Positions 43,992 through 54,143 of a stretch of DNA of 64,000 nucleotides are shown piece after piece. A program made the translations under genes and the position numbers. The stretch is from contig JADJVL010000020.1 in NCBI GenBank assembly GCA_016710635.1, positions 1-64,000 of the forward strand. The letters run 5' to 3'. The notes under the pieces were generated by a model. It ran no database searches and was not told the origin of the DNA. It was given only the letters and a program-made list of their open reading frames with translations. The DNA is from Holophagaceae bacterium. GTDB lineage: Bacteria > Acidobacteriota > Holophagae > Holophagales > Holophagaceae. The number at the start of each line of letters is the position of its first letter. Positions within the stretch are counted from its first letter, which is position 1.

Positions 43992-45188
43992 ATGATGACG
44001 ATGCCCATGACCTTGACTCAGCTGGTGGTGATGGCCCTCCTCCAGATCGTGCTGCTCCTCGCCTTCGTCATGATGCTGGTGCCCCTGATCACCTTCGCCG
44101 AACGCAAGGTGATCGCCTACGTGCAGGTGCGCCTCGGCGCGACCCGCACCGCCGGCGGCCTCTGGGGCGCCCAGGCCGGGAGGACCCACAAGTCCCGGAC
44201 CCTGACCGGCGGCCTCAACGGCCTGATGTGGTACCTCGGCCGGGTCCCCATGCTCTCCATCTTCCGGGGCCTGCCGGTCTTCATCGCGGACGCCGTGAAG
44301 CTGCTCACGAAGGAGGACATCGTCCCCGAAGGCGCCGACAAGGCCGTCTTCATCCTGAGCCCGGCGATTTCCGTCATATCGGCCTTCACCGTGTTCTCCG
44401 CCGTCGCCTTCGCCCCCGGCGCCCTCTTCACCTTCCCCGCGTGGTTCCCCATCGTCGGGGGGCTGCCCTTCAACGCCTTCCTCACGGACATCAACGTGGG
44501 CCTGCTCTTCATCCTGGGCATCTCCTCCGTGGGCGTGTACGGCATCGTGCTGGGCGCGTGGGCCTCGAACTCCAAGTACCCGCTCCTGGGCGGCCTGCGC
44601 AGCGCGGCCCAGATCATCAGCTACGAAGTGCCCCTCACCCTCAGCCTGCTGGTGCCCGTGATCCTCACCGGCAGCCTGAACTTCAACGAGATGGCCCGGC
44701 GCACCGCCACCGAGGTCCACTGGCTCGCCATCCCGCTGCTCTTCGTGGGCTTCTTCATCTACACCACCTGCGCCTTCGCCGAGACCAACCGCGTCCCCTT
44801 CGACCTCGCCGAGGCCGAGACCGAGCTGGTGTCGGGCTTCCACACGGAATACACCGGCATGAAGTTCAGTTTCTACTTCCTGGCGGAGTACGCGAACATG
44901 ATCCTGGTGAGCGCGCTGGCCGCGGGCTTCTTCCTGGGCGGCCACTACCTGCTCCCCTTCGGGTTCCAGACCTTCCTCATGAAGGCCGGCGAGACGGCCT
45001 GGTTCAACCAGCCGTCCATCCTCTTCTTCCTGGGCAAGGTGCTCTTCCTGCTCTTCGTCTTCATCTGGGTGCGGGCGACGCTGCCGCGCTACCGCTACGA
45101 CCAGCTCATGCACGTGGGCTGGAAGTATCTGATCCCGTACACCCTGGTCCTGATCTTCGTCGCGGCCCTCATCCGCTACATCGCCTGA
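43992..45188 (+). CDS. nuoH: NADH-quinone oxidoreductase subunit H
   Basis: 398-aa membrane subunit that links the quinone pocket to the proton pumps; eight or so helices. Conserved blocks ERKVIAYVQVRLG and TNRVPFDLAEAETELVSGFHTEYTGMKFSFYFLAEYANM are intact. It carries an insert (about 50-75, LWGAQAGRTHKSRTLTGG) relative to E. coli. The ATG at 43992 follows AAGGATG. The longer open frame upstream is not used. Confidence 0.95.
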   Translation: MMTMPMTLTQLVVMALLQIVLLLAFVMMLVPLITFAERKVIAYVQVRLGATRTAGGLWGAQAGRTHKSRTLTGGLNGLMWYLGRVPMLSIFRGLPVFIADAVKLLTKEDIVPEGADKAVFILSPAISVISAFTVFSAVAFAPGALFTFPAWFPIVGGLPFNAFLTDINVGLLFILGISSVGVYGIVLGAWASNSKYPLLGGLRSAAQIISYEVPLTLSLLVPVILTGSLNFNEMARRTATEVHWLAIPLLFVGFFIYTTCAFAETNRVPFDLAEAETELVSGFHTEYTGMKFSFYFLAEYANMILVSALAAGFFLGGHYLLPFGFQTFLMKAGETAWFNQPSILFFLGKVLFLLFVFIWVRATLPRYRYDQLMHVGWKYLIPYTLVLIFVAALIRYIA

Positions 45189-45197
45189 GGACACCCC

Positions 45198-45710
45198 ATG
45201 GCCGCCAGCTTCCTCCGCACCCTGATCCCCTTCGACATCTACGGAGGGATGAAACTCACCGGCAAGTATTTCGGCAAGGTCTTCATCCAGTCCAACCGCC
45301 AGAAGAAGCGCACCCACTTCACGGCGGAGTATCCCGAGGTGAAGGTCAAGCTGGCGCCCCGCTACCGCGGGCGGCTGCAGATGATCAAGGACGAGCAGGG
45401 CGAGATCAAGTGCGTCTGCTGCCTGGCCTGCGAGAAGATCTGCCCGACCCAGGTCATCACCATCGAGAAGGGCAAGAAGGAGGGGCGCAAGACGCCCTAT
45501 CCCACCCGCTACGACTTCGAGATGGAGCGCTGCATCTTCTGCGAGTTCTGCGTTGAGAGCTGCGGCTTCGACTCCATCATCCTGAACCACCAGTTCGAGC
45601 TGGCCGCCTACAACCGCGAGGACTTCTCCCACGGCATGGAGGGCGGCTTCCAGAACATGTTCGACGTCACCCCCGTGGGCCACTACTCCGTGGCTGAAGA
45701 CGTCCAGTAG
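45198..45710 (+). CDS. nuoI: NADH-quinone oxidoreductase subunit I
   Basis: 170-aa iron-sulfur subunit with two 4Fe-4S motifs, CVCCLACEKICP (about 73-84) and CIFCEFCVESC (about 112-122). The second motif lacks the usual CP after the fourth Cys (CGF). N-terminal helix anchors to the membrane arm. It is ten bases after nuoH. Confidence 0.94.
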   Translation: MAASFLRTLIPFDIYGGMKLTGKYFGKVFIQSNRQKKRTHFTAEYPEVKVKLAPRYRGRLQMIKDEQGEIKCVCCLACEKICPTQVITIEKGKKEGRKTPYPTRYDFEMERCIFCEFCVESCGFDSIILNHQFELAAYNREDFSHGMEGGFQNMFDVTPVGHYSVAEDVQ

Positions 45711-45745
45711 TTCCCGCCACGCTCCCGCTTCGTCAAAGGCCCGCC

Positions 45746-46303
45746 ATGGAAGCCCTCCTAGCCTCGATCGCCAAGAACATCTTCGTGATCTTCGGATTGC
45801 TGGCCGTCGGCGGCGCCACCGCGATGGTGGCCAGCCGCTCCGCCGTGCACAGCGTCCTCGCCTTCCTCTTCGCCATGCTCAACATCGCGGGCTGTTTCCT
45901 GGCCCTGGGCGCCGAGTTCCTGGGCATGGCCCAGATCCTCGTCTACGCCGGCGGCATCGTGGTGCTCTTCCTCTTTGTCGTGATGCTGGTGGAGATGGCC
46001 AAGGGCAAGGAGACCAACAAGGCGGTCTTCACGGCCCAGGCCAAGGTGGCCGCCCCCGTGGTGGTGGCCGGGGCCTTCGCCTTCCTCGCCGTGTTCAAGG
46101 ACACGGTCTTCGGCGCCAGCGCCGCCCAGGCCCTCACCCTGAAGCCCGGTCTGGCGGAAGGCCTGGACGTGGCGAGGAACAACGCCCAGGCGGTCAGCCG
46201 AGGCCTCTTCGCCGACTACCTGCTGCCCTTCGAAGTGCTCAGCGTGATCCTCCTGGTCGCCCTGGTGGGCGCGGTGGTCCTGGCGAAAACGGAGCGTGTG
46301 TGA
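45746..46303 (+). CDS. nuoJ: NADH-quinone oxidoreductase subunit J
   Basis: 185 aa with five membrane helices and the conserved GAEFLGMAQILVYAGGIVVLFLFVVML, including the mid-helix glycines. The stop overlaps nuoK (TGATG at 46301). Confidence 0.93.
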   Translation: MEALLASIAKNIFVIFGLLAVGGATAMVASRSAVHSVLAFLFAMLNIAGCFLALGAEFLGMAQILVYAGGIVVLFLFVVMLVEMAKGKETNKAVFTAQAKVAAPVVVAGAFAFLAVFKDTVFGASAAQALTLKPGLAEGLDVARNNAQAVSRGLFADYLLPFEVLSVILLVALVGAVVLAKTERV

Positions 46304-46605
46304 TGGCCACCATGAACGCGGTCCTCTTCTTCTCCTTCCTGCTCTTCGCCATCGGGTGCGCCGGCATGCTGGTCCGCCGCAACGCCCTGGTGATGCTCAT
46401 GAGCGCGGAACTGATGCTCAACGCGGCCAACCTGAACCTCATCGCCTTCGCCCGGCACTCGGGCACCGTGACGGGGCAGGCCTTCGCCCTGCTGGTCATG
46501 GGCTTCGCCGCGGCGGAGGTCGCGGTCGGCCTCGCCCTGGTGGTGGCCCTGTACCGCCGCAAGGACACCGTGAACGCCGACGACCTGAACCTCCTCAAGG
46601 GATGA
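46303..46605 (+). CDS. nuoK: NADH-quinone oxidoreductase subunit K
   Basis: 100 aa with three helices; conserved RNALVMLMSAELMLNAANLNLIAF and FAAAEVAVGLALVVALYRR contain the two essential membrane Glu residues. The ATG overlaps the nuoJ stop. Confidence 0.93.
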   Translation: MATMNAVLFFSFLLFAIGCAGMLVRRNALVMLMSAELMLNAANLNLIAFARHSGTVTGQAFALLVMGFAAAEVAVGLALVVALYRRKDTVNADDLNLLKG

Positions 46606-46612
46606 CGACGAG

Positions 46613-48976
46613 ATGACGATGGAAACCGCCGCCGCCCAAGTCCTCCAGCACGCCGCCGGAGCCGCCAGCACCTCCTGGTGGCCCCTCTGGCTCATCGCCT
46701 TCCTGCCGGCCTTCGGCGCCCTCGTCAACGGCGTCAACGGCCTGCTCTTCCGCCGCCGGAACAACGACGGGTTCAAGAACACGACCTTCGTCAACGCCGT
46801 CGCTCTCGGATCCGTGGGCCTGGCCTTCCTGATCACCCTGTGGGGCTTCATCACGCTCCTGGGCATGCCTGCGGAATCCCGCAGCCTCCACTTCGACCTC
46901 TGGACCTGGTTCGACATGGGCGGCGCGCGGGTGAACAACGGCCTGGCCCAGATGGTCATGAAGTGGTCCTACAAGCTGGATCCCCTCTCCGCGGCCATGG
47001 GCCTGCTGGTCACGGGCGCGGGCTTCCTGATCCACCTGTTCAGCACCGGCTACATGGCCGAGGAGCAGAAGGACGGGCGCTACTGGCGCTTCATGACCTA
47101 CCTGAACCTCTTCGTCTTCTCGATGCTCAACCTGGTGCTGGGCGCGAACATGCTGATGATGTTCCTGGGCTGGGAGGGCGTGGGCCTCTGCTCCTACCTC
47201 CTCATCGGGTTCTACTTCGAGAAGGAGTTCGCGGCGGTGGCCGGCAAGAAGGCCTTCGTCACCAACCGCATCGGCGACTTCGGCTTCGTGCTGGGCTTCG
47301 CCCTCCTCTTCATGCTCTTCGGCAGCGTGGACTTCGACACCATGATGGGCATGGTGCGGGGCGTGTCCCAGCAGCAGGCCATCACCATCCTCGGCCACAC
47401 CGCCAGCCCCACCTTCTGGTTCAACCTCGCCGGCGGCTGTCTCTTCCTGGGCGCCGCGGGCAAGTCGGCCCAGATCCCGCTCTACGTATGGCTGCCGGAC
47501 GCCATGGCGGGCCCGACGCCGGTGAGCGCGCTGATCCACGCGGCCACCATGGTGACCTCGGGCCTCTACATGATCGCCCGCCTCAACTTCATCTACGTGC
47601 AGGCGCCCCTGGCCTCGGACCTGGTGCTCTTCGTGGGTGCGCTGACGGCCCTCTTTGCCGCCTCCATGGGCCTCGCCCAGTACGACATCAAGAAGGTGCT
47701 GGCCTACTCCACCGTCTCCCAGCTGGGCTTCATGTTCATGGGCATGGGCGCCCAGTCCTACACGGCGGGCATGTTCCACGTGTTCACCCACGCCGCCTTC
47801 AAGGCCTGCCTCTTCCTCGGCGCCGGTTCCGTCATCACCGCCTGCCACCACGAGCAGGACATGCGGAACATGGGCGGCCTCAAGGACAAGATGCCCTGGA
47901 CCTTCCGGTCCATGCTGATCGCCACCATCGCCATCGCTGGCATCGCCCCCTTCTCCGGCTTCTTCTCCAAGGACGAGATCCTCTGGAAGGTCTTTGAGCA
48001 CGGGTTCAAGGGTGAAGGGACCTTCTACTTCGTCTGCTGGGGCATGGGCATGCTCGGCGCCTTCATGACGGCCTTCTACATGATGCGCCTCATGATCATG
48101 ACCTTCTGGGGCGAGTACCGGGGCGCGGGGAACGATCCCTACGGCCTCACGGTGCCCAGCGAGGCCCATCACGGTGACGACCACGGCCACGATGACCACG
48201 GCCACGGGGATCACGGCCATGACGCCCACGCCGCCGCGGATCATGGCCACGACGACCACGGCCATGGCGATCACGGGCATGGCCATGACGACCACGGCCA
48301 CGACGACCACGGTCCCAAGGAAGTGTCCTGGAACATGTGGGTGCCCGTCTTCATCTTCGCGTGCTTCGCGGCGGTGCTGGGCTTCCTGAACTATCCCCAC
48401 AGCCTCCACAAGGTCCTGCCCATCGTTCCCGAGGAGCTGTTCAGCCACTGGCTGGAGCCGCTGCTCTACCAGATCCGCGCCCCCCACGCCGGGGAACACG
48501 CCATTCCCGCCATCGAGTACGGCCTGATGGCCCTCGCCACCTTCCTGTGGGCCCCCAGCGCGATGGTTCTGGCATGGGTGATCTACGGCCAGGATCCCTC
48601 CTGGTCCAAGGCCAAGGCCTTCGTGAAGCGCTACCCCGAGCTCTACGAGTGGGTGAACGCCAAGTACTACGTGGACGAGTTCTACGAAGCCATGCTCATC
48701 GGCCCCATCAAGCGCCTGAGTGCCCAGCTCTGGAGCTTCGACATCTGGGTGGTGGACGGCATGGTGAACGGCGCCGCAAGGTTCACGCTGGTGTGGGCCG
48801 AAGCCAGCTACTGGTTCGACGCCAAGATCGTGGACGGCACGGTGAACCTGGTGGCCTGGCTCATCCAGCAGACCTCCCTGGGCTTCAAGACGCTGCAGAG
48901 CGGCCGGGTGCAGAACTACGCCTTCGTGATGTTCCTGGGCTTCCTCGCCTTCGCCCTCTGGAAGTTCCTCGCCTGA
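46613..48976 (+). CDS. nuoL: NADH-quinone oxidoreductase subunit L, with a His-rich loop
   Basis: 787-aa antiporter-like subunit, the distal proton pump with a long lateral helix. Conserved core LLMMFLGWEGVGLCSYLLIGFY, VLAYSTVSQLGFMFMG and FSKDEILWKVFE are present. Between about residues 518 and 570 lies an exceptional insert rich in His, Asp and Gly (repeats such as HGHDDHGHGDHGHD), coded at about 48168-48318. It follows the helix ending in MTFWGEYRG. Such stretches bind metals such as Zn or Ni. Length is well above E. coli NuoL (613 aa) because of this insert and an expanded C-terminal part. Confidence 0.95.
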   Translation: MTMETAAAQVLQHAAGAASTSWWPLWLIAFLPAFGALVNGVNGLLFRRRNNDGFKNTTFVNAVALGSVGLAFLITLWGFITLLGMPAESRSLHFDLWTWFDMGGARVNNGLAQMVMKWSYKLDPLSAAMGLLVTGAGFLIHLFSTGYMAEEQKDGRYWRFMTYLNLFVFSMLNLVLGANMLMMFLGWEGVGLCSYLLIGFYFEKEFAAVAGKKAFVTNRIGDFGFVLGFALLFMLFGSVDFDTMMGMVRGVSQQQAITILGHTASPTFWFNLAGGCLFLGAAGKSAQIPLYVWLPDAMAGPTPVSALIHAATMVTSGLYMIARLNFIYVQAPLASDLVLFVGALTALFAASMGLAQYDIKKVLAYSTVSQLGFMFMGMGAQSYTAGMFHVFTHAAFKACLFLGAGSVITACHHEQDMRNMGGLKDKMPWTFRSMLIATIAIAGIAPFSGFFSKDEILWKVFEHGFKGEGTFYFVCWGMGMLGAFMTAFYMMRLMIMTFWGEYRGAGNDPYGLTVPSEAHHGDDHGHDDHGHGDHGHDAHAAADHGHDDHGHGDHGHGHDDHGHDDHGPKEVSWNMWVPVFIFACFAAVLGFLNYPHSLHKVLPIVPEELFSHWLEPLLYQIRAPHAGEHAIPAIEYGLMALATFLWAPSAMVLAWVIYGQDPSWSKAKAFVKRYPELYEWVNAKYYVDEFYEAMLIGPIKRLSAQLWSFDIWVVDGMVNGAARFTLVWAEASYWFDAKIVDGTVNLVAWLIQQTSLGFKTLQSGRVQNYAFVMFLGFLAFALWKFLA

Positions 48977-49026
48977 ACCGCCCCTTCGATTTCCTGATTT
49001 TCTGATTCGTTGAGTCTGGAGTCCCC

Positions 49027-50717
<1,691 letters not shown>

Positions 50718-50718
<1 letters not shown>

Positions 50719-52193
50719 TGAACGGTTTCGCAGCTGGGCTCTGGGAGTCCCTGGTCAGCGGCTCCAAGCTGATCTGGCCCCAGATCTTCCTCACTTTCGC
50801 GGCCACGGTGATGCTCTGGCCCGCGGACCTCTTCGTGGAGAAGGCCCGCAAGCACGTCTGGGCGCCCATCACCATGGTCATCCTCGCCCTCACCGGCGCG
50901 CTGATCTACCTCACCGAGCCCGGCGTGGGCTTCTCCGACATGTACAAGGTGGACGGCCTCACCAAGGGCTTCCAGGCCCTCATCGTCCTGGCGGCCTTCC
51001 TGGCGGTGATGCTTTCCCAGAAGCTTCTGGACGCCCTGCGGGAGCAGACCGTCGAGTACTACGCCCTGATCCTTTTCAGCCTCGTGGGCATGCTTACCCT
51101 GGTCGGCGCCACGGACCTGATGACGGTCTACTTCTCCATCGAACTGATGGCCATCTGCATCTACATCCTGGTGGCCTACCTGCGGGACCAGAACCGCGGC
51201 GTGGAAGCGGGCCTGAAGTACTTCCTGCTGGGGGCCTTCAGCAGCGGCATCCTGCTCTACGGCATGTCCCTGGTCTTTGCCGCCGTGGGCGGCGTGACCA
51301 CCAACCTGGCGGAACTGAACCGTCTGCTGCCCGTCGTCCCCCAGTCCTCCAGCCTGCTGGTCTTCTCCGGCGTCCTGATGGTGCTGGTGGGCCTGTGCTT
51401 CAAGGTGGCGGCGGTGCCCTTCCACATGTGGAGCCCGGACGCCTACGAAGGCGCGCCGACCCCCATCACCGCCTTCATGGCCACGGCCCCAAAGGCCGCC
51501 GCCATGGGCGCCTTCCTGCGGGTCTTCGGCACCGGCTTCGCCGGCGTCAGCTCGGACTGGATGCTGCCCCTCAGCTACGTGGCCGGGGCCAGCATGATCC
51601 TCGGCAACATCGCCGCCGTGCGCCAGCAGACCATGAAGCGCCTCCTGGCCTACTCCTCCATCGCCCACGCGGGCTACATGCTGCTGGGGGTGCTGGGCAA
51701 GGGCGTGGACAACGCCCAGGCCGTCTGGCTCTACCTCCTCACCTACCTCGTGATGAACACCGGCGCCTTCGCGGTGGTGATCATCCTCCAGGGCAAGGGC
51801 GAGGGTGAGCGCATCGACGACTTCCGGGGGCTGGCCAAGCGGCGCCCCTTCCTGGCCTTCGCCATGATGATGTTCCTCCTGAGCCTCGCGGGCATCCCGC
51901 CCCTGGTGGGCTTCTTCGGCAAGTTCTACCTCTTCAAGCTGGCGGTGGAATCCGGCCTCACCACCCTGGTGGTCATCGCCCTCGTCACCTCGGCCATCAG
52001 CGCCTTCTACTACCTGGGCGTGGTCAACCAGATGTACTTCAAGGAGCCCGCGGACCTGCCCGAGGGCGCCGAGCCCGAAGTCCTCAGCACGGGCATGACC
52101 CTCATCGTCGGCGTCACCTGCGTGCTGACCCTGGTGGGCACCCTCGCCGGCCCCTGGCTGGTGAACACCATGTTCCGGATCACCTGGATCTGA
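50718..52193 (+). CDS. nuoN: NADH-quinone oxidoreductase subunit N
   Basis: 491-aa antiporter-like subunit next to NuoK. Conserved SIELMAICIYILVAYLRDQNRGVEAGLKYFLLGAFSSGILLYG and LLAYSSIAHAGYMLLG are intact. Last gene of the operon. It is followed by a terminator and then by ATP synthase membrane genes. nuoE, nuoF and nuoG (the NADH-oxidising module) do not occur in this operon. Confidence 0.94.
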
Positions 52194-52212
52194 ACCCAGG
52201 CCTAAGCTGCAA

Positions 52213-52247
52213 GCGCGGGCTCGGGAAACCCCGGACCCGCGCCTTTT
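52213..52247 (+). terminator. Terminator of the nuo operon
   Basis: GCGCGGGCTCGGG/CCCGGACCCGCGC, a 13-bp stem with one mismatch and a G-T pair, followed by TTTT. Confidence 0.78.
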
Positions 52248-52274
52248 CTTGGATGGCTTCTCTTGGGTGGACCG

Positions 52275-52559
52275 ATGAGCTTCATCAGGCCGGGGAAGGG
52301 GGGCGCGGACCCCAAGGAGCGGGCCCTCTGGGGCGACCTGGTCTCCCTGGGCATGGTCTTCCCCATCGCCATCGTCCTGGGCTGGTTCCTGGGGAAGTGG
52401 ATCGGCGGCAAGTTGGGTCACCCCGAAGCCGGCAGCCTCATCGGCCTCTTCTGGGGCGTCGCCACGGGGTTCTATGAGCTCTACAAGGTGACGATGCGGT
52501 TGAACCGGAAGAAGGGACCTGGCCCCGGCGACGGCGAGGAAAAAAATGGCGGCGCCTGA
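52275..52559 (+). CDS. AtpZ/AtpI-family small membrane protein
   Basis: 94 aa. Two membrane helices (LVSLGMVFPIAIVLGWFLGKWIG and GSLIGLFWGVATGFYELYKVTMRL) with the conserved glycines of the AtpZ/ATPase_gene1 family found at the head of ATP synthase operons. It helps c-ring assembly or Mg/Ca transport in other bacteria. ATG at 52275; it overlaps the next gene. Confidence 0.8.
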   Translation: MSFIRPGKGGADPKERALWGDLVSLGMVFPIAIVLGWFLGKWIGGKLGHPEAGSLIGLFWGVATGFYELYKVTMRLNRKKGPGPGDGEEKNGGA

Positions 52560-52935
52560 TCCCGGCACAGGCCTGCTCCGGCGGGTCACCCGCTGGCACT
52601 ACCTGCTGATCCCGGCGGGGGCCGGGCTCTGGGCCCTCCTCCTGGGCCGGGATGCCGCCCTGGCCTTCCTGCTGGGCGGCCTGATCAGCCTCGGCTTCTG
52701 GTCCCTCCACCGCTTCCTGGTGGCCCGAATGCTGACGCCGAAGGTGCGCCTGCGCTGGTTCTACGCCTTCCTGGTCATGGGAAAACTCGCGTTGATCGCC
52801 CTGGCGATGCGTGTGATCATGGATCGTTTGCCCCATCAGGGCGGGCCCTTTGCATCGGGGCTCGCGCTCTTCGCGGCGGCCATCCTCCTGGAAGCGCTGC
52901 GGCTCACCTTCTCGCCCAAGAACACCGGGGATTGA
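52546..52935 (+). CDS. ATP synthase subunit I-like protein
   Basis: 129 aa with four hydrophobic segments, of the ATP-synthase I (AtpI) type judged by context and layout (GDAALAFLLGGLISLGFWSLHRFLV-like block followed by RWFYAFLVMGKLALIALAMRVI). It overlaps the previous gene by 14 bases and lies five bases before atpB. Such proteins chaperone c-ring formation. Confidence 0.7.
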   Translation: MAAPDPGTGLLRRVTRWHYLLIPAGAGLWALLLGRDAALAFLLGGLISLGFWSLHRFLVARMLTPKVRLRWFYAFLVMGKLALIALAMRVIMDRLPHQGGPFASGLALFAAAILLEALRLTFSPKNTGD

Positions 52936-52939
52936 GGCC

Positions 52940-53671
52940 ATGGAACACCACGCTAGCGAACTCGCCAAGTTTCTGACGGAGCTGCTGCACCTGGCCCGTC
53001 ACGCCTGGCCCGGCTTCGCCGGCGGCATGCCCCTGTCCATCCTCGAGCGCTACGACCACCTGCTGAACGCCCTGCTGGCGGCGCTCACCGCCATGGCCCT
53101 CACCGGCCTGGTCCGCGCCAAGCTGGCCCGGGTGCCCGGTGGCCTGCAGCAGACCCTGGAATTCGTGGTGGGCGGCCTGAAGGGCATGATCCACGACAAC
53201 ATCCACCACCACCCGGACAAGTACCTGCCCTTCATCGGGACCATGGCCCTGTTCGTGTTCTTCAACAATCTCTTCGGCCTCATCCCCTTCCTCAGTCCCG
53301 CCACCAGCAACTGGAATGTCACCCTGGGCGCGGCCCTGGTGGTGTTCTGCTACTACAACTTCCAGGGCATGAAGGAGCAGGGCTTCTTCAAGTACTGGGG
53401 CCACTTCGCTGGGCCCATCTGGTGGCTGTCGTTCCTGATGTTCCCCCTGGAGATCCTGGGCCTCTTCAGCCGCATCCTCAGCCACAGCCTCCGTCTCTTC
53501 GGCAACATCGCCGGCGAACACGTAGTGGCGGGGATCTTCTTCGGCCTCATGCCCCTGCTGCTGCCCGTGCCCCTGATGTTCATGGGCCTCTTCTTCGGCC
53601 TCATCCAGACCTTCGTCTTCACCATGCTGTCGGTGATCTACCTCTCCGGCGCCGTGGCCCACGACCACTGA
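52940..53671 (+). CDS. atpB: ATP synthase F0 subunit a
   Basis: 243-aa membrane subunit with the proton half-channels. The essential Arg lies in SHSLRLFGNIAGEHVV; the conserved FFNNLFGLIPFLSPATSNWNVTLGAALVVF and C-terminal QTFVFTMLSVIYLSGAVAHDH are clear. ATG at 52940 chosen for the family N-terminus; the longer frame from 52850 overlaps the previous gene. It is followed by atpE. The b, delta and F1 genes are not here. Confidence 0.94.
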   Translation: MEHHASELAKFLTELLHLARHAWPGFAGGMPLSILERYDHLLNALLAALTAMALTGLVRAKLARVPGGLQQTLEFVVGGLKGMIHDNIHHHPDKYLPFIGTMALFVFFNNLFGLIPFLSPATSNWNVTLGAALVVFCYYNFQGMKEQGFFKYWGHFAGPIWWLSFLMFPLEILGLFSRILSHSLRLFGNIAGEHVVAGIFFGLMPLLLPVPLMFMGLFFGLIQTFVFTMLSVIYLSGAVAHDH

Positions 53672-53735
53672 CCTGATTCCCTTCCCCGGCCGCCGGGATT
53701 CCGAACCCCGGCCGCCCCTTTCACGGAGCACCACC

Positions 53736-54031
53736 ATGAAGAAGTTCCTCGCCACCGCCTTCCTCTTCACCGTCGCCGTCGCGGCCTTCGCCCAGGGCGC
53801 CCCTGCGGCCGCCAGGGCCTCTTCTCCGGCAAGTTCCTCGCCCACTTCTCCCTCGCCATCGCCGCCGCGGGCTGCGGTCTGGGCCAGGGCAAGGCCGTGG
53901 TCGCCGCCTGCGAAGGCATCGCCCGCAACCCCCAGGCCGCCGGCGACATCCGCACCACGATGATCATCGGTCTGGCCCTCATCGAGGCCCTGGTGATCTA
54001 CTGCCTCGTGGCCGCCTTCGCCATCAAGTAG
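53736..54031 (+). CDS. atpE: ATP synthase F0 subunit c, single-base frameshift
   Basis: Proton-carrying ring subunit. It begins with a signal-peptide-like MKKFLATAFLFTVAVAAFAQGAPAAA. After about 53813 the reading frame must move back by one base; the sequence then reads GLFSGKFLAHFSLAIAAAGCGLGQGKAVVAACEG, ARNPQAAGD (the polar loop) and GLALIEALVIYCLVAAFAIK with the ion-binding Glu, ending at 54031. The unshifted frame gives an unrelated Ser/Pro/Arg peptide. The total would be ~98 aa, including the N-terminal extension. The motif around the Glu (IEALVIY) suggests protons rather than sodium. A missing G at about 53813 is the likely error. Confidence 0.88.
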
Positions 54032-54056
54032 GCCAAGGCCCCTTCAAGGCTTGCAA

Positions 54057-54081
54057 GGGCGCCCGCGAGGGCGCCCTTTTT
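54057..54081 (+). terminator. Rho-independent terminator after atpE
   Basis: GGGCGCCC-GCGA-GGGCGCCC followed by five T. Confidence 0.9.
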
Positions 54082-54143
54082 AGGCCCCGCCCCAGGATTC
54101 CCTTGCATCGCGCCGCCCGGCGCTAGAATGGCCCCTCTCTTTG

